64,000 nucleotides of DNA, from the NCBI RefSeq assembly GCF_000152785.1, contig NZ_CH672414.1, positions 568,657 to 632,656 of the forward strand. The letters run 5' to 3'. The translations under genes and the position numbers were made by a program. The notes under the pieces were generated by a model, which was not told the origin of the DNA, searched no databases, and saw only the letters and a program-made list of their open reading frames with translations. This document shows positions 9,501 through 21,710 of the stretch, in pieces. The stretch is from Yoonia vestfoldensis SKA53 (GTDB lineage: Bacteria > Pseudomonadota > Alphaproteobacteria > Rhodobacterales > Rhodobacteraceae). How positions within the stretch are numbered: position 1 is the stretch's first letter; the number at the start of each line of letters is the position of its first letter.

Positions 9501-9574
9501 CTGCGCCAATTTGTATCGCTGATGTGATGTCGGTCGTTGTTTCAACCGGACATCCAATAGGGTAATTAAAAACC

Positions 9575-11551
9575 ATGTTAAATGAACTCGCGCATTTTGC
9601 CCTGATTCTGGCCTTTGGCGTTGCCATCGTCCAGATGATCATCCCTTTGATTGGCGCCGAGCGTGGCAATGTCGGCTGGATGAGCCTGGCCGAACCGGCG
9701 GCGACGATCCAGTTTTTGCTGACGGGCTTTGCCTTTGCCGCGTTGACATGGGCGTTTGTGGTGTCGGATTTCTCGCTTCAGCTGGTCTATCTGAATTCGC
9801 ATACGGACAAACCGCTGATCTACAAGATCACCGGCGTTTGGGGCAATCACGAAGGATCAATGCTGCTGTGGGTGCTGATACTTGCGCTGTTCGGTGCCTG
9901 TGCTGGCTGGTTCGGCGGTAACCTTCCTATGCGTCTGCGGGCGCGGGTGCTGGCGGTGCAGGGCGCGATCAGTGTGGCTTTCCTAGCCTTCGTGATCTTT
10001 ACTTCGAACCCGTTCACGCGGCTGGAATTCCCCCCGTTGAACGGGCGTGATCTGAACCCGTTGTTGCAAGACCCCGGTTTGGCGTTTCATCCGCCATTTT
10101 TGTATCTGGGCTATGTCGGGCTGAGCATGGCGTTTTCCTTTGCCGTCGCCGCGCTGATCGAAGGGCGGGTTGATGCCGCTTGGGGGCGCTGGGTGCGGCC
10201 TTGGACATTGGCTGCATGGATGTTTCTGACCGTGGGGATCGCGCTTGGGTCCTGGTGGGCCTATTACGAATTGGGCTGGGGCGGGTTCTGGTTTTGGGAC
10301 CCTGTCGAAAACGCAAGTTTGATGCCCTGGCTGATCTCTGCGGCTTTGCTCCACTCGGCCATCGTGGTCGAAAAGCGTGAGGCGTTGAAAAGCTGGACGA
10401 TCCTGCTGGCGATTCTGGCTTTCGGATTTTCGCTGCTGGGTGCGTTCATCGTCCGATCAGGGGTTCTGATCTCGGTCCATGCCTTTGCCGTGGACCCGGA
10501 ACGCGGCGTTCTGTTGCTGATCATTTTGGGAATCTTTCTGGGCGGGTCGCTAACGCTGTTCGCATTCCGCGCCTCGGCCATGCAGTCCAAGGGCGTGTTT
10601 TCGACGGTCAGCCGCGAAAGCGCGCTGGTGCTGAACAATATCTTGCTGGCTGTCAGCTGTTTTGTCGTCTTCATCGGGACGATGTGGCCGCTGGTGGCGG
10701 AGATGCTGTTTGACCGGACATTGTCGGTCGGGCCGCCATTCTTTGACGCGGCTTTCACGCCTTTCATGGTCGGGTTGGCGATCGCCTTGCCGCTGGGATC
10801 AATGCTGGCATGGAAACGCGGCACGCTGGACCGGATGTCCAAGGCGATGGTGGGCTGGTTGGCGCTGGCGGTGGCGCTGGCCGCACTGGCCTATGCGGTG
10901 CAAAGCGGCGGGTCCGCGCTGGGGCCTGTGGGTGTGGCTCTGGGTGTCTGGGTTGTGGGCGGTGCGCTGGCTGATCTGTGGCTGCGCGCAGGCCGCGATG
11001 ATCTGCGCACAAGGCTGCGGCGCATCCGTAACCTGCCACGCGCCGATTGGGGCAAGGCCACGGCACATATCGGCATGGGCGTGACCGTCTTTGGCGTCGC
11101 CGCGATGCTGGCTTGGCAAAAAGAGGATATCCGCATCGCTGATATCGGTGACCGCTGGGATATGGGCGCATTCCAGGTACAGCTTGATGCCGTGAACCAG
11201 ATTGAAGGGCCAAATTACGTCACCACGATGGCTGATATGTCCATCTGGCGCGGAGATCGTGAATTATACACGTTGCAGCCTGAAAAGCGGTTCTATCCCG
11301 TGGCCAACATGCCCACGACCGAAGCCGCGATCAGCAACGGGATCATCCGCGATGTCTATGTCGTGGTCGGTGATCCGCAGGTAAATGGCGGCTGGGCCGT
11401 GCGCACCTATGACAAACCCTTTGCCAATTGGATTTGGGGTGGCTGTATGCTGATGGCGCTTGGCGGCCTGTTGTCGCTGTCGGACAGACGGTTGCGGGTT
11501 GGTGCAGCGGCGCCCAAACCAGAGCGTCCAGGCGCGGTGCCGGCAGAATGA
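9575..11551 (+). CDS. ccmF: Cytochrome c heme lyase subunit CcmF
   Basis: A 658-residue polytopic membrane protein that joins heme to apocytochrome c thiols with CcmH. It contains [11 protein letters not shown] near residue 90 and the tryptophan-rich heme-handling WWD region ([19 protein letters not shown], residues 225-243). Length and many membrane segments fit the family. Seventy-four nt separate it from the lysis genes and its ribosome binding site is weak. ccmH follows with an ATGA overlap. Confidence 0.95.
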   Translation: MLNELAHFALILAFGVAIVQMIIPLIGAERGNVGWMSLAEPAATIQFLLTGFAFAALTWAFVVSDFSLQLVYLNSHTDKPLIYKITGVWGNHEGSMLLWVLILALFGACAGWFGGNLPMRLRARVLAVQGAISVAFLAFVIFTSNPFTRLEFPPLNGRDLNPLLQDPGLAFHPPFLYLGYVGLSMAFSFAVAALIEGRVDAAWGRWVRPWTLAAWMFLTVGIALGSWWAYYELGWGGFWFWDPVENASLMPWLISAALLHSAIVVEKREALKSWTILLAILAFGFSLLGAFIVRSGVLISVHAFAVDPERGVLLLIILGIFLGGSLTLFAFRASAMQSKGVFSTVSRESALVLNNILLAVSCFVVFIGTMWPLVAEMLFDRTLSVGPPFFDAAFTPFMVGLAIALPLGSMLAWKRGTLDRMSKAMVGWLALAVALAALAYAVQSGGSALGPVGVALGVWVVGGALADLWLRAGRDDLRTRLRRIRNLPRADWGKATAHIGMGVTVFGVAAMLAWQKEDIRIADIGDRWDMGAFQVQLDAVNQIEGPNYVTTMADMSIWRGDRELYTLQPEKRFYPVANMPTTEAAISNGIIRDVYVVVGDPQVNGGWAVRTYDKPFANWIWGGCMLMALGGLLSLSDRRLRVGAAAPKPERPGAVPAE

Positions 11552-11988
11552 TCCGGCTGATTGCGATATTCTTGTTGGTCGCATCAGCGGCTTTTGCCGT
11601 GCAACCCGATGAAGTGCTGGACGATCCGGTCCTGGAAAAGCGCGCGCGCGACCTGTCGCAGGGCCTGCGCTGCCCGGTCTGCCGGAACGAAAGCATCGAC
11701 GAATCCAATGCTGAATTATCGCGCGAATTGCGTATCCTGCTGCGCGAACGGCTGGTCGATGGCGATAGCGATGAACAGGCGGTGGATTTTCTCGTCGCCC
11801 GTTACGGTGAATTTGTGCTGCTGCGCCCCGATACCAGCGGCGTGAATGTGGTGCTGTGGTATGCCGCGCCCGTCATGCTGCTGATCGCGCTTGGCATCGG
11901 CTGGTCGGTGATCCGCCGCCCCGCCGTCGCCCCTCCAGAGCTGAGCGACGCCGAAAAAGCTGAATTGCAAAAGATATTACGCTCCTGA
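11548..11988 (+). CDS. ccmH: Cytochrome c maturation thioredoxin-like protein CcmH (CcmL)
   Basis: A 146-residue protein with a signal peptide (residues 1-18), the redox motif [10 protein letters not shown] near 40-49 that reduces apocytochrome CxxCH sites, and a C-terminal membrane anchor at about 105-122. This is the short form without the TPR part. The start is fixed by the 4-nt overlap with the ccmF stop; a longer in-frame ORF upstream is inside ccmF. Confidence 0.93.
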   Translation: MIRLIAIFLLVASAAFAVQPDEVLDDPVLEKRARDLSQGLRCPVCRNESIDESNAELSRELRILLRERLVDGDSDEQAVDFLVARYGEFVLLRPDTSGVNVVLWYAAPVMLLIALGIGWSVIRRPAVAPPELSDAEKAELQKILRS

Positions 11989-12059
11989 CGTGATGTTGTC
12001 CTTTCCTGAACCGCCTTGTTCAGTAATGTGGGGGTGATTTGAGCAACAAGGACCGCATT

Positions 12060-12836
12060 ATGGATTATCAGGCCGTCACACTTACCATCCGCGATGCGGT
12101 TGCAACGCTGATGCTGAACCGGCCAACGGTGATGAATGCGCTGAACACGCAGATGCGCGCCGAAATCGCCCATGCCGTCAAAGCCGCCGAAAAAGACGCG
12201 CGTGTGCTGGTGATGACCGGTGCGGGCAAGGCGTTTTGTTCGGGGCAGGATCTGGGCGATGGCGGGTCTGCTGCGTCGATCGACCTCGAACGCACATTGC
12301 GCGACGAATATGTGCCGATGCTCAAGGCGATCTTTGACTGTCGTATCCCGACCATTGCTGCGGTCAACGGGGCTGCGGCGGGGGCAGGGGCCAATCTTGC
12401 GCTGGCCTGCGACGTGGTGATCGCCGCCGATTCTGCGTATTTCGTGCAGGCCTTTACCCGCATCGGCCTGATCCCCGATGCAGGCGGCACCTATTGGCTG
12501 CCACGGCAGGTGGGCGCGGCCAAGGCGATGGGGGCCGCCCTGTTCGCCGACAAGATCAGCGCGCAGCAGGCCAGCGACTGGGGCATGATCTATGAGGTCG
12601 TATCCGATGCCGGTTTCGCGGATCACATCGCTGCACGCGCGGCCCATCTGGCGCAGGGGCCGACCGTGGCCTACCGGCAGCTGAAAAAAGCGATTCGTGG
12701 CTCGTTTGAAAACACGCTCGACGATCAACTGGCGCTCGAGGCGCGGCTGCAAGGGCGCTGCGGGCAGACCCGTGATTTTCAGGAAGGCGTTGTGGCTTTC
12801 CTCGAAAAGCGCAAGCCGGTCTATGAAGGGCGCTGA
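12060..12836 (+). CDS. Enoyl-CoA hydratase/isomerase family protein, PaaG-like
   Basis: A 258-residue crotonase-fold enzyme. The oxyanion-hole segments GKAFCSGQDLG (about 55-65) and NGAAAGAGANLAL (about 103-115) are present, with a single catalytic Asp in LIPDAGGTYWLP (about 140). This pattern, plus WGMIYEVV and the C-terminal FLEKRKP, follows PaaG (ring epoxyacyl-CoA isomerase of phenylacetate breakdown) more closely than generic hydratases. No other paa genes are nearby, so the substrate is uncertain. Start at 12060 because AAGGA lies 8 nt upstream; a TTG at 12039 is less likely. Confidence 0.82.
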   Translation: MDYQAVTLTIRDAVATLMLNRPTVMNALNTQMRAEIAHAVKAAEKDARVLVMTGAGKAFCSGQDLGDGGSAASIDLERTLRDEYVPMLKAIFDCRIPTIAAVNGAAAGAGANLALACDVVIAADSAYFVQAFTRIGLIPDAGGTYWLPRQVGAAKAMGAALFADKISAQQASDWGMIYEVVSDAGFADHIAARAAHLAQGPTVAYRQLKKAIRGSFENTLDDQLALEARLQGRCGQTRDFQEGVVAFLEKRKPVYEGR

Positions 12837-12851
12837 ACCACAACCCCGTGA

Positions 12852-12884
12852 AAATAAAAGGCCGCCCCGAGGGGCGGCCTTTTT
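12852..12884. terminator. Bidirectional rho-independent terminator
   Basis: A GGCCGCCC/GGGCGGCC stem with a 4-nt loop is flanked by an A-rich run on the left and TTTTT on the right, so it works in both directions. It separates the convergent PaaG-like gene and gltA, ending both. Confidence 0.9.
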
Positions 12885-12887
12885 CAT

Positions 12888-14183
12888 TCAGCGGTTTTCG
12901 ATATCGACGTAATCGCGGGCCGTTGACCCCAGATACAATTGCCGTGGCCGGCCGATTTTCAGCTGTGGATCGGCCAGCTGTTCTTTCCACTGCGAAATCC
13001 AACCCACGGTGCGCGCGAGCGCAAAAACCGGGGTGAACATCGAGGTCGGGAAACCCATCGCCTCTAATATGATGCCGGAATAGAAATCGACGTTGGGGAA
13101 CAATTTCTTTTCCGCGAAATACGGATCGGCCAGCGCCTGACGTTCCAATTCCTTGGCAACCTGCAGGACGGGATTATTTTCCACGCCCAGCAAATCCAGC
13201 ACTTCATCGGCGGATTGTTTCATCACCGTGGCGCGGGGGTCGAAGTTTTTGTAAACCCGGTGGCCGAAACCCATCAGGCGATATGGATCGTTCTTGTCCT
13301 TGGCGCGCGCGATGAATTCAGGGATACGGTCTGGCGTGCCGATTTCCTTGAGCATTTCAAGACAAGCCTGGTTCGCCCCGCCATGTGCCGGACCCCAAAG
13401 GCAGGCAATGCCCGCCGCGATACAGGCAAACGGATTGGCACCGGAGGAGGAGGCCAAACGCACGGTCGAGGTCGAGGCGTTTTGTTCATGATCCGCATGC
13501 AGCGTGAAAATCCGGTCCATTGCACGGGCAAGGATCGGGTTCACATGATAGGTTTCCGCCGGCACGGCGAAACACATATGCAGGAAATTCGCCGCATAAT
13601 CCAGATCGTTGCGCGGATAGACGAAAGGCTGGCCAATCGAATATTTATAGGCCATCGCGGCAATCGTCGGCATCTTGGCGATCAGGCGGATCGATGCCAC
13701 CTCGCGCTGGTGTTCGTCGTTGATATCGGTGCTGTCGTGATAAAACGCCGACATCGCGCCGACCACACCGACCATCGTCGCCATCGGATGCGCATCGCGG
13801 CGGAAGCCACGGAAAAAGTTGTGCATCTGTTCGTGAATCATTGTGTGGTTGGTCACCAGCGATTCAAACTTTTCCAGCTCCGCCGCCGAAGGCAATTCAC
13901 CATAAAGCAGCAGATAGCAGACTTCGAGGTAATGCGACTGGCTGGCCAGCTGGTCGATCGGATAGCCGCGATGCAGCAGCTCACCCTTGTCACCGTCGAT
14001 AAAGGTGATCGTGCTGTCGCAGGCCGCGGTCGAGGTAAAGCCGGGGTCATAGGTGAACACATCGGCCTGGGCGTAAAGCTTGCGAATGTCCAGAACATCC
14101 GGGCCGGTGGTTGGGGAATAGACAGGCAGGTCGTAGGTCTTGCCCTTGATCGTCAGTTTCGCGGTATCTGTCGTTTCAGCCAT
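12888..14183 (-). CDS. gltA: Citrate synthase (type II, hexameric)
   Basis: A 431-residue enzyme condensing oxaloacetate and acetyl-CoA at the entry of the TCA cycle. The catalytic residues are in GPAHGGANQ (His), GFGHRVYKN (His) and NVDFYSGI (Asp), and the N-terminal beta domain of the Gram-negative NADH-sensitive type is present. Start at 14183 (MAETTDTAK), with GAGGGAAAG upstream; the ORF can extend five codons further. It ends at the bidirectional terminator. Confidence 0.96.
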   Translation of the reverse strand: MAETTDTAKLTIKGKTYDLPVYSPTTGPDVLDIRKLYAQADVFTYDPGFTSTAACDSTITFIDGDKGELLHRGYPIDQLASQSHYLEVCYLLLYGELPSAAELEKFESLVTNHTMIHEQMHNFFRGFRRDAHPMATMVGVVGAMSAFYHDSTDINDEHQREVASIRLIAKMPTIAAMAYKYSIGQPFVYPRNDLDYAANFLHMCFAVPAETYHVNPILARAMDRIFTLHADHEQNASTSTVRLASSSGANPFACIAAGIACLWGPAHGGANQACLEMLKEIGTPDRIPEFIARAKDKNDPYRLMGFGHRVYKNFDPRATVMKQSADEVLDLLGVENNPVLQVAKELERQALADPYFAEKKLFPNVDFYSGIILEAMGFPTSMFTPVFALARTVGWISQWKEQLADPQLKIGRPRQLYLGSTARDYVDIENR

Positions 14184-14272
14184 GGTGCTTTCCCTCATCT
14201 GCGGCGCATCAATCTACGCCCGCACGTCCTTGTTCAATTCTACCCGATAATCACCTTTTGTGACGATCTGGT

Positions 14273-15673
14273 TTACTTGCTGGCATCCGAAAGGCGGCCA
14301 ATCGTCTCGGATTGCCCCAGAACCAGCATCATGTCGAAAACGCTGGGGGACACCGAACGCCCGGCCAACGCGGTGCGCAAAGGTCCCGCCAGTTTGCCAA
14401 GCTTGGTGTCATGCGCCTGGGCAATGGTCGCAACGATGCTTTCCAGAGTATCTCTGGTCCAGCTAGCATTTTGCAACTGCGGCGTCAATTCCGACAGTAT
14501 ACCACGGGATACATCGGTAAGTTGCGCGGCCGATTTCTCATCCGGGACAATCGGGCGGCTGGTCAAGATAAAATGTGCCTTTTCAACAAGTTCTGGAAAG
14601 GTTTTTGCACGTTCTTTCAGGCAATACATGCCGCGTAACAGCCCGTCTTTTTGCGCATCACCCAGCGGCGCGGCGCCGGTTGCCGCAAGGTAGCCCTGCA
14701 ATTCATGCAGCAGCGCAGCATCGTCAGCGACAGCGATATGCTGACCGCACAGATGTTCAAGTTTGGCCGTGTCGAACCGTGCCGGTGATTTGCCAATCCC
14801 GTGCAGGTCGAACCAGTCGCGCGCCTGCGCATCACTAAAGAATTCCGCATCGCCGTGCGACCAGCCCAGACGGGCCAGATAATTACGCATCCCCGCCGCA
14901 GGATACCCCAGCGCCTGATATTCCGCAGCGCCGGTCGCGCCATGGCGTTTGGACAATTTCTTGCCATCGGGACCATAGATCAGCGGGATATGCGCCAGCA
15001 CCGGTTTCGGCCAGCCCATCGCGTCATAGATCAGGTTTTGCCGGAAAGCATTGGCCAGATGGTCATCGCCGCGGATCACATGGGTGACGCCCATGTCGTG
15101 ATCATCCACCACGACCGCCAGCATATAGACAGGGCTGCCGTCCGAGCGCAGCAGGATCATGTCATCCAACTGGTCGTTGGACCATGTCACATCGCCTTGC
15201 ACCTCGTCATGCAGGGTGGTTGTGCCTTCGCGCGCGGCCTTGATGCGGATGACGAAAGGCAGGTCAGGGTGGTCGGCTGCAGGCACGTCGCGCCACGGAG
15301 AGCGAAACAGCGTCGAGGTTTTCTGTTCGCGGGCCTGTTCGCGGAAAGCTTCGATTTCGTCTTGCGTGCTGAAACACTTATACGCCTTGCCGGCTGCCAG
15401 TAAGTCATGTGCGACCTGCGCATGGCGCGCGGCGCTGTCAAACTGGCTGACAGGATCGCCATCCCAATCCAGCCCCAGCCATGTCAGCCCGTCCAGAATC
15501 GCTTGCGCGTTTTCGGGGGTGGACCGTGCGCGGTCGGTATCCTCGATCCGCAGCAGAAACTTGCCACCGCGCCCGCGCGCGTAAAGCCAGTTGAAAAGGG
15601 CCGTGCGCGCGCCCCCAATGTGCAAAGCACCCGTGGGCGAAGGCGCGAAACGTGTGACGACAGGACGGGACAT
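14273..15673 (-). CDS. gltX: Glutamyl-tRNA synthetase
   Basis: A 466-residue class I synthetase. It has the HIGH-type signature in [16 protein letters not shown] near residues 9-24 and KLSKRHG near 240 as the KMSKS loop, followed by the helical anticodon-binding region. Many alphaproteobacteria carry two gltX genes, one charging tRNA-Gln for later amidation; which form this is cannot be told by eye. It is transcribed divergently from comEC with fewer than 90 nt between starts. Confidence 0.95.
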   Translation of the reverse strand: MSRPVVTRFAPSPTGALHIGGARTALFNWLYARGRGGKFLLRIEDTDRARSTPENAQAILDGLTWLGLDWDGDPVSQFDSAARHAQVAHDLLAAGKAYKCFSTQDEIEAFREQAREQKTSTLFRSPWRDVPAADHPDLPFVIRIKAAREGTTTLHDEVQGDVTWSNDQLDDMILLRSDGSPVYMLAVVVDDHDMGVTHVIRGDDHLANAFRQNLIYDAMGWPKPVLAHIPLIYGPDGKKLSKRHGATGAAEYQALGYPAAGMRNYLARLGWSHGDAEFFSDAQARDWFDLHGIGKSPARFDTAKLEHLCGQHIAVADDAALLHELQGYLAATGAAPLGDAQKDGLLRGMYCLKERAKTFPELVEKAHFILTSRPIVPDEKSAAQLTDVSRGILSELTPQLQNASWTRDTLESIVATIAQAHDTKLGKLAGPLRTALAGRSVSPSVFDMMLVLGQSETIGRLSDASK

Positions 15674-15756
15674 GATGGGCTTAACCTTTCGTTCACCAGC
15701 TTTGGACTAATCTGCCGGTGCCCCTTGGGGATAGCCAGCCAAAGGACGAAGAACAA

Positions 15757-17832
15757 GTGCGAGCCTTGGTCGAAGACGCGCTTTTGGCGCAGCGCGGGGG
15801 GCTGTTGTGCTGGGTGCCGGTCTGGCTGGGGCTGGGGATCGGGTGGTATTTCGCGCAGCGGCAGGAACCGGGTGATGCGGGTCTTGCGATTGGGGGGGCT
15901 GTGGCCTTTGCCCTGCTGCTGGCGCTGCCACGCATTGGCGTCGCCTATCGCCCTGTCGTGCTGGCTATCATTATCGCGATGATCGGGGCAGGCATCGCCA
16001 AATACCGCAGTGAAGCGGTTGGCGCACCTGTGCTGAATTTCCGCTATTACGGGACGATCGAAGGGCGGGTTGTCAATATCGACAGGTCCGCCAGCGACGC
16101 GCTGCGCCTGACGCTGGACCGCGTGGTGCTGGATCGGATCGCACCCCACCGCACACCCGCGCGTGTGCGCGTGTCGGTGCATGGTGACCAGCCGTTCAGC
16201 GATTATCGCCCCGGTACGGTGCTGATGATGACCGGCCATCTGTCGCCCCCTGCTGGCCCGGCGGAACCGGGCGGGTTTGATTTCCAGCGCCATGCGTGGT
16301 TTTTGGGGTTGGGGGCGGTCGGTTACACCCGCAATCCGGTGTTGCGGTTGGCCGCGCCTGCGGCCCCCGATGCCATGATGCGAATTTTCGCACTGCGCAT
16401 GGCGATTTCGCGCGCCGTGCAAGAGGCGATGCCGGGCGAGGCGGGGGCCTTTGCCGCCGCTTTGATGACAGGTGACCGGTCGGGTATGGGGCAGGATGGT
16501 CTTGCTGCTTTGCGCGCGGCCAACCTTGCGCATTTGCTGGCAATCTCGGGACTGCATATGGGGTTGCTGACGGGCTTTGTGTTTGCGGTTGTGCGCTATG
16601 GGCTGGCGCTGGTGCCAGCGGTGGCACTGCGGTTGCCCACCAAAAAGATCGCCGCGGTCATCGCCCTGATCGTGGGCGCATTCTATCTCGCCTTGTCGGG
16701 GGGCAATGTCGCGACCGAACGCGCTTTTGTCATGGTGGCGGTCATGCTGGTGGCGGTGCTGCTGGGACGGCGCGCGCTGACGCTGCGGGGGGTGGCCATC
16801 GCCGCGATCATCGTGCTTGTCTGGCAGCCAGAGGCCTTGACCGGCCCGGGGTTCCAGATGTCATTTGCGGCCACCATCGCCCTTGTCGCGGTGTTTCGCG
16901 CCTTGCGCGGGGCCAAGCTGCACCGGCTGCCGCGCTGGACGCGCCCGGTGATGTCGGTGTTTGTGTCATCGCTGGTGGCGGGGCTGGCGACCGCCCCTTA
17001 TGCGGCGGCACATTTCAATATCATGTCGCATTACGGGCTGATCGCCAACCTGATCAGCGTCCCGTTGATGGGGGTGCTGGTGATGCCCGCCGCAGTGCTG
17101 GCTGCCTGTCTGTGGCCTTTGGGGCTGGCCTGGATCGGGCTGGCGGTGATGGAACCGGGGCTGCGCTGGATCTTGTTTGTGGCACAGACAACCGCGGCCC
17201 AGCCCAATGCGGTCAGCCATGTGATCGCGCCACCCGGCGCGGTGTTGCCCATACTGACGCTGGCGCTGCTGTGGTTGATCTTGTGGCAGGGGCGCGCGCG
17301 GTTTGCGGGGCTCGCCTTTGCCGCGCTGGCCTTTGTGATCTGGCAGCAGGGCACGCGGCCTGCGTTGCTGGTGGCCGACGATGGCGGCTTGATCGGGGTG
17401 CTGGGGCCAGAGGGGCGTAGCCTGTCAAAACCGACGGGGGGCAGTTTCAGCGCGGGGATCTGGCTCGAGAATGATGGCGCGCCGGTGGCCCAAGACATCG
17501 CCGCCGCCCGTGGCGGGGTGCAACGGGACGGCCGCGTGGTCACGGCCATGTTGGGCGAGTGGCGGATCGTGCAGGTGTCGGGCAAAACCGCGCTGGCCGC
17601 CTTGCAAGGCTGCGGCGGTGCGGATGTGTTGATCGTCAATCAGGTGGATGAGGTTGCGCGCCCCTGTCATGTCTATGACCTGACCGGTCTGCGCAGAACA
17701 GGCGCGTTGGCGATGGACCTGACCGCCACAGGCGACCTGCGCATCGAGACATCGCGCGCACGGGCAGGCAACAGGCCCTGGAACGGGCGCACCGGCCCGC
17801 CCGAAGCAGCCCTGTTGCTGTCGCGTCAATAG
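15757..17832 (+). CDS. comEC: ComEC/Rec2 family competence protein
   Basis: A polytopic membrane protein of 691 residues (704 if begun at the GTG at 15718) that would form the channel for single-stranded DNA uptake. It shows an N-terminal soluble domain, the ComEC core with [14 protein letters not shown], and many membrane segments. The C-terminal region is short and lacks a recognisable metallo-beta-lactamase HxHxDH motif, as in many alphaproteobacterial homologues. The GTG at 15757 is chosen because AAAGGACGAAG precedes it, while nothing resembling an RBS precedes 15718. The gene overlaps lexA by 7 nt at its end. Confidence 0.85.
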   Translation: MRALVEDALLAQRGGLLCWVPVWLGLGIGWYFAQRQEPGDAGLAIGGAVAFALLLALPRIGVAYRPVVLAIIIAMIGAGIAKYRSEAVGAPVLNFRYYGTIEGRVVNIDRSASDALRLTLDRVVLDRIAPHRTPARVRVSVHGDQPFSDYRPGTVLMMTGHLSPPAGPAEPGGFDFQRHAWFLGLGAVGYTRNPVLRLAAPAAPDAMMRIFALRMAISRAVQEAMPGEAGAFAAALMTGDRSGMGQDGLAALRAANLAHLLAISGLHMGLLTGFVFAVVRYGLALVPAVALRLPTKKIAAVIALIVGAFYLALSGGNVATERAFVMVAVMLVAVLLGRRALTLRGVAIAAIIVLVWQPEALTGPGFQMSFAATIALVAVFRALRGAKLHRLPRWTRPVMSVFVSSLVAGLATAPYAAAHFNIMSHYGLIANLISVPLMGVLVMPAAVLAACLWPLGLAWIGLAVMEPGLRWILFVAQTTAAQPNAVSHVIAPPGAVLPILTLALLWLILWQGRARFAGLAFAALAFVIWQQGTRPALLVADDGGLIGVLGPEGRSLSKPTGGSFSAGIWLENDGAPVAQDIAAARGGVQRDGRVVTAMLGEWRIVQVSGKTALAALQGCGGADVLIVNQVDEVARPCHVYDLTGLRRTGALAMDLTATGDLRIETSRARAGNRPWNGRTGPPEAALLLSRQ

Positions 17833-18509
17833 GTGCGGATCAACCCGACCAGACGGCCCTGTACCTTGACCTGATCATCGCGGAAAACGCGGGTTTCATA
17901 AGCAGGGTTCGCAGCCTCCAGCGCGATGGCGCTGCCGGTGCGGCGGAACCGTTTCAACGTGGCTTCCTGCCCTTCGACCAAGGCCACGACGATATCGCCG
18001 TTATTGGCCACGGATGTTTCGCGGATCACCACGACATCGCCATCGTTGATGCCCGCCTCGATCATCGAATCGCCTTTGACCTCGAGCGCGTAATGTTCGC
18101 CCTTGCCCAGCATGGACTGCGGGACATGCACATGGTGCGAGACTTCGGAAATCGCCTCGATCGGGACACCGGCGGCGATGCGCCCCATGACCGGCAGCGA
18201 CATTGACCCGCCTTCGACCGGCAGGGCGGCTGTGGGGATACTGGCGGGTTTGTCGCCTGCGATCACGCGCGGCTGGAACCCGCTGCCCATCATGCTGTCG
18301 GGCAGTTTGAGGATTTCCAGCGCCCGCGCGCGATGCGCCAGCCTGCGGATGAAACCGCGTTCTTCCAATGCCGTGATCAGCCGGTGGATGCCGGATTTTG
18401 ACCGCAGGTCCAACGCCTCTTTCATTTCGTCAAAACTGGGCGGCACGCCGTCGCGCTGCACCCGTGTGTGGATGAAGGCCAGAAGGTCGAGCTGCTTTTT
18501 GGTTAACAT
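17826..18509 (-). CDS. lexA: SOS response repressor LexA
   Basis: A 227-residue repressor-protease. The winged HTH occupies residues 1-65; the self-cleavage site is Ala113-Gly114 in RIAAGVPIE; the catalytic dyad is Ser148 in KGDSMIEAG and Lys186 in QEATLKRF. All key residues are intact. An alphaproteobacterial SOS box lies 28 nt upstream of the start, so the gene should be autoregulated. It follows moeA in the same direction but has its own promoter region. Confidence 0.97.
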   Translation of the reverse strand: MLTKKQLDLLAFIHTRVQRDGVPPSFDEMKEALDLRSKSGIHRLITALEERGFIRRLAHRARALEILKLPDSMMGSGFQPRVIAGDKPASIPTAALPVEGGSMSLPVMGRIAAGVPIEAISEVSHHVHVPQSMLGKGEHYALEVKGDSMIEAGINDGDVVVIRETSVANNGDIVVALVEGQEATLKRFRRTGSAIALEAANPAYETRVFRDDQVKVQGRLVGLIRTY

Positions 18510-18537
18510 GGCGAAATCCTTGGCTGGTTTTGCTTAT

Positions 18538-18552
18538 GTTCTACCCCTGTTC
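18538..18552. promoter_or_regulatory. LexA (SOS) box, GTTC-N7-GTTC
   Basis: GTTC, seven nt (TACCCCT), then GTTC exactly match the direct-repeat SOS box known for alphaproteobacteria. Its place just upstream of lexA indicates autorepression. Confidence 0.85.
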
Positions 18553-18590
18553 CCCTTTTGTGTCAATCGCCTTGCGATCGACGCGCGCCG

Positions 18591-18617
18591 CGCGGGAGTA
18601 TTTTTGGAAATAAGAAG
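18591..18617. repeat. Dispersed intergenic repeat, copy 1
   Basis: Contains GCGGGAGTATTTTTGG followed by AAATAAGAAG. It begins 3 nt beyond the moeA stop. Related copies lie at 29405, 36949, 49240 and 51822. Confidence 0.7.
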
Positions 18618-18620
18618 CTG

Positions 18621-19789
18621 TCAGAGTGGCACGATTTGCACGCTTTCGCCGGCTTGGCGCGCGGGGTCATGGGGCGGGCGCAGGGCAAGGCAATTGGCCT
18701 GCGTCAGCACGCTGAGCAGGCTGCTGTCCTGGCGCTCAAAGATTGTCACACCGGCGGCGGTGGCATGCGCGCGCATGTAATGCGCACGTGGCCCGTTCGC
18801 GCTGATGTCATGGGCAAGCAGGGCTGTCTGCGTTGCGGCGGGATGCGCGCCAAGCCCCAGCATCTTGCGGATCACCGGCAGCACGAAGACATGACCGCAG
18901 ACCATGGCCGAGACCGGATTGCCCGGAAGGCCGATCATGGCGGCGCTGCCAAGCCGGCCGGCCATCAGCGGTTTGCCGGGGCGCATCGCGATCTTGTAGA
19001 AGCTGCGCTGCATGCCAAGGCTTTGCGCTACCTGTCCGACCAGATCGTGATCTCCGACAGAGGCGCCGCCGATGGTGATGATCAGATCAGCGCCCTGCGC
19101 CAGGGCAAAGGTCTGTTCCAGCGATGCGATGCTGTCGCGCGCAATGGGCAGCAGCCGTGCTGTGGCGCCTGCGGCCGCGACCAATGCGGCCAGCCCATAG
19201 CTGTTGGAGGCGATGATCTGGTCTGGGCCGGGGCTGTCGCCCGGTTGCACCAATTCATCACCCGTGGCGATGATGGCGACCACGGGTTTGCGGGTGACAG
19301 GCACGCTTGCAATGTTCATGGCCGCCAGCAAGGCAATATCATTGGGCGACAGGTGGCGTGGCGCGGGCAGCGACGTGCCTTGCGCGAAATCGCCCCCCAG
19401 GGGGCGGATATTGCTGCCGCTGTCCTGCGCATCGGTGATGGTGATTTTTTCGCCGTCGCGGGTGACATTTTCCTGAATGATCACGCGACTTGCGCCTGCA
19501 GGGACAGGCGCGCCTGTGAAGATACGCAAAGCCTGACCCTGGGCCAATGTGCCATGCCAGCCGTGACCGGCCGCAGCTTCGCCGATGACGGTCAGGCTGG
19601 CCCCTTGGCGGTGATCGGCCGCATGGATCGCATAGCCATCCATGGCAGAGGCCGCAAAGGGCGGCTGGTCGCGCCGCGCGGTCACATCGCGCGCCAGTAC
19701 GCGCTGTGCGGCATCACGCAGCGGCACGTCTTGTGCTGGCAGCGGGGTGACCAGCGCAAAGAGGTCTTGCAGGGCCTCTGCAACGCTGA

Positions 19790-19793
<4 letters not shown>
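18621..19793 (-). CDS. moeA: Molybdopterin molybdotransferase MoeA
   Basis: A 390-residue enzyme inserting molybdate into adenylylated molybdopterin. Landmarks: [11 protein letters not shown] near 46-56, TGAPVPAGA near 93-101, TGDELVQPG near 176-184, the MoCF-type [11 protein letters not shown], and [10 protein letters not shown]. Its start overlaps the moaC stop by 4 nt, so it is the last gene of the leftward trp-moa operon. Confidence 0.95.
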
Positions 19794-20262
<469 letters not shown>

Positions 20263-20266
<4 letters not shown>

Positions 20267-21072
20267 CGCATCGCCCCCGTGGATGGATTGGCCAGCAGGC
20301 GGGCGGTGGCGGCGGCCACGTCATCCTGGCGCATCAGGCTTTCGCCGATCAAAAAGGCACGCGCGCCGTAGCGGGCCATATCGGCAAGGTCTTCGGGGGT
20401 GAACAGCCCACTTTCGCACACGATCTGCCGGTCCTCTGGCACCCGTTTGGACAGGATGCGCGTGGTGTCCAGCGTCACGTCAAAGGTTTTCAGATTGCGG
20501 TTGTTGATCCCGATCAGCGGCGATTTCAGTAGCACCGCGCGGTCGAGTTCGGCCTGATCATGGACTTCGATCAGCACATCCATCTGCCAGTCGATCGCGG
20601 CCTGTTCCAGTTCCTGCGCCTGCGCATCGCTGACCGAGGCCATGATGATCAAGATGCAATCGGCCCCCAAGGCGCGGGATTCCGCGACCTGCCAGGGATC
20701 ATAGAGGAAATCCTTGCGCAGCGCGGGCAATGCGCAGGCGTCGCGCGCTGCGACCAGATAGCTGTCGTCGCCCTGAAAGGACGGCGCATCGGTCAGCACC
20801 GACAGGCAGGTGGCCCCGCCTTGCGCATAAGCCTGCGCCAAGGCCGCAGGGTCGAAATCGGCGCGGATCAGGCCCTTGGAGGGGCTGGCCTTTTTGATCT
20901 CGGCGATCAGGCCGTATCCTTCGCGGCTGGCACCCGCCAATGCGGCAGCGAAACCGCGCACGGGGCTGGCGGCGCGCGCCAGTGCTTCGGCTTCGGCCAA
21001 GGGCAGGGCGATTTTGCGCGCTGCCACATCCGCCAGCTTGTAGTCTTTGATCTTGGCAAGAATGTCGGTCAT
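20263..21072 (-). CDS. trpC: Indole-3-glycerol phosphate synthase
   Basis: A 269-residue TIM-barrel enzyme of tryptophan synthesis. Active-site segments are visible: [34 protein letters not shown] and [10 protein letters not shown]. The start at 21072 (MTDILAKIK) overlaps the ung stop by 4 nt; the longer in-frame ORF is within ung. The monofunctional form (not fused to TrpF) is usual in this group. Confidence 0.96.
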
Positions 21073-21710
21073 GGGGCCGCCCAGTTGATTGGAATATCCC
21101 CCCGATCCATAAGCCATTGGTTGACCTTTGAAAATGGGCGCGACCCGAAAAACCCCCGATGCGCCGACAACGGCGAGGGGTGGGCCGAGGTCAGGAGCAG
21201 GTGATGCGCGGGCAGGCGGGCCGCATATGCCTGCGCCTGCGCGCCCCAAAGGATAAAGGCGCGGGGGTGGTCATTCAGCCGCGCCAATACCTGATGAACC
21301 AATCTGGACCAACCGATTTTACCATGTGCGCCGGCCCGACCGGGCGCAACAGACAGGGCGGTATTGAGCAGCAAAACACCTTGATCCGCCCAGTCATGCA
21401 GGTTGGTTTTATTCCGGCTTTGGCCTGTATCGCTCTGGATTTCTTTGAAGATATTGCCAAGGCTTGCCAGATTTCCGGTGAATGCGGGGTTGATAGAAAA
21501 GGCCAGCCCATCGGCCTTGTCCGGCGTGTGGTAGGGGTCTTGCCCGAGAATGACAACGCGGGTGGCGGCAGGCTGGCAACGTGCGAGGGCCGTGAATGTC
21601 AGCGCGGGGGGCGGCAGGATATCCGCACCAATCCGCCCCGCCAGTATCGGCAGATCGTCGCGGAAAAAGGGCAGATCTGCCCAATCCCCCAGACGCGACA
21701 GATCGAACAT
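21069..21710 (-). CDS. ung: Uracil-DNA glycosylase
   Basis: A 213-residue family 1 UDG that removes uracil from DNA. Motif A is LGQDPYH with catalytic Asp58; motif [12 protein letters not shown] is near the C-terminus. The start shares one base with the trpD stop (TGATG) and the stop overlaps the trpC start, so a DNA repair gene is translationally embedded between two tryptophan genes. Confidence 0.93.
   Translation of the reverse strand: MFDLSRLGDWADLPFFRDDLPILAGRIGADILPPPALTFTALARCQPAATRVVILGQDPYHTPDKADGLAFSINPAFTGNLASLGNIFKEIQSDTGQSRNKTNLHDWADQGVLLLNTALSVAPGRAGAHGKIGWSRLVHQVLARLNDHPRAFILWGAQAQAYAARLPAHHLLLTSAHPSPLSAHRGFFGSRPFSKVNQWLMDRGDIPINWAAP

Noticed and set aside
13215..14693. 492-codon plus-strand ORF across gltA and gltX
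   Set aside because: It is antisense to two clearly coding genes, rich in His/Arg as expected of a mirror frame, and has no family motif.
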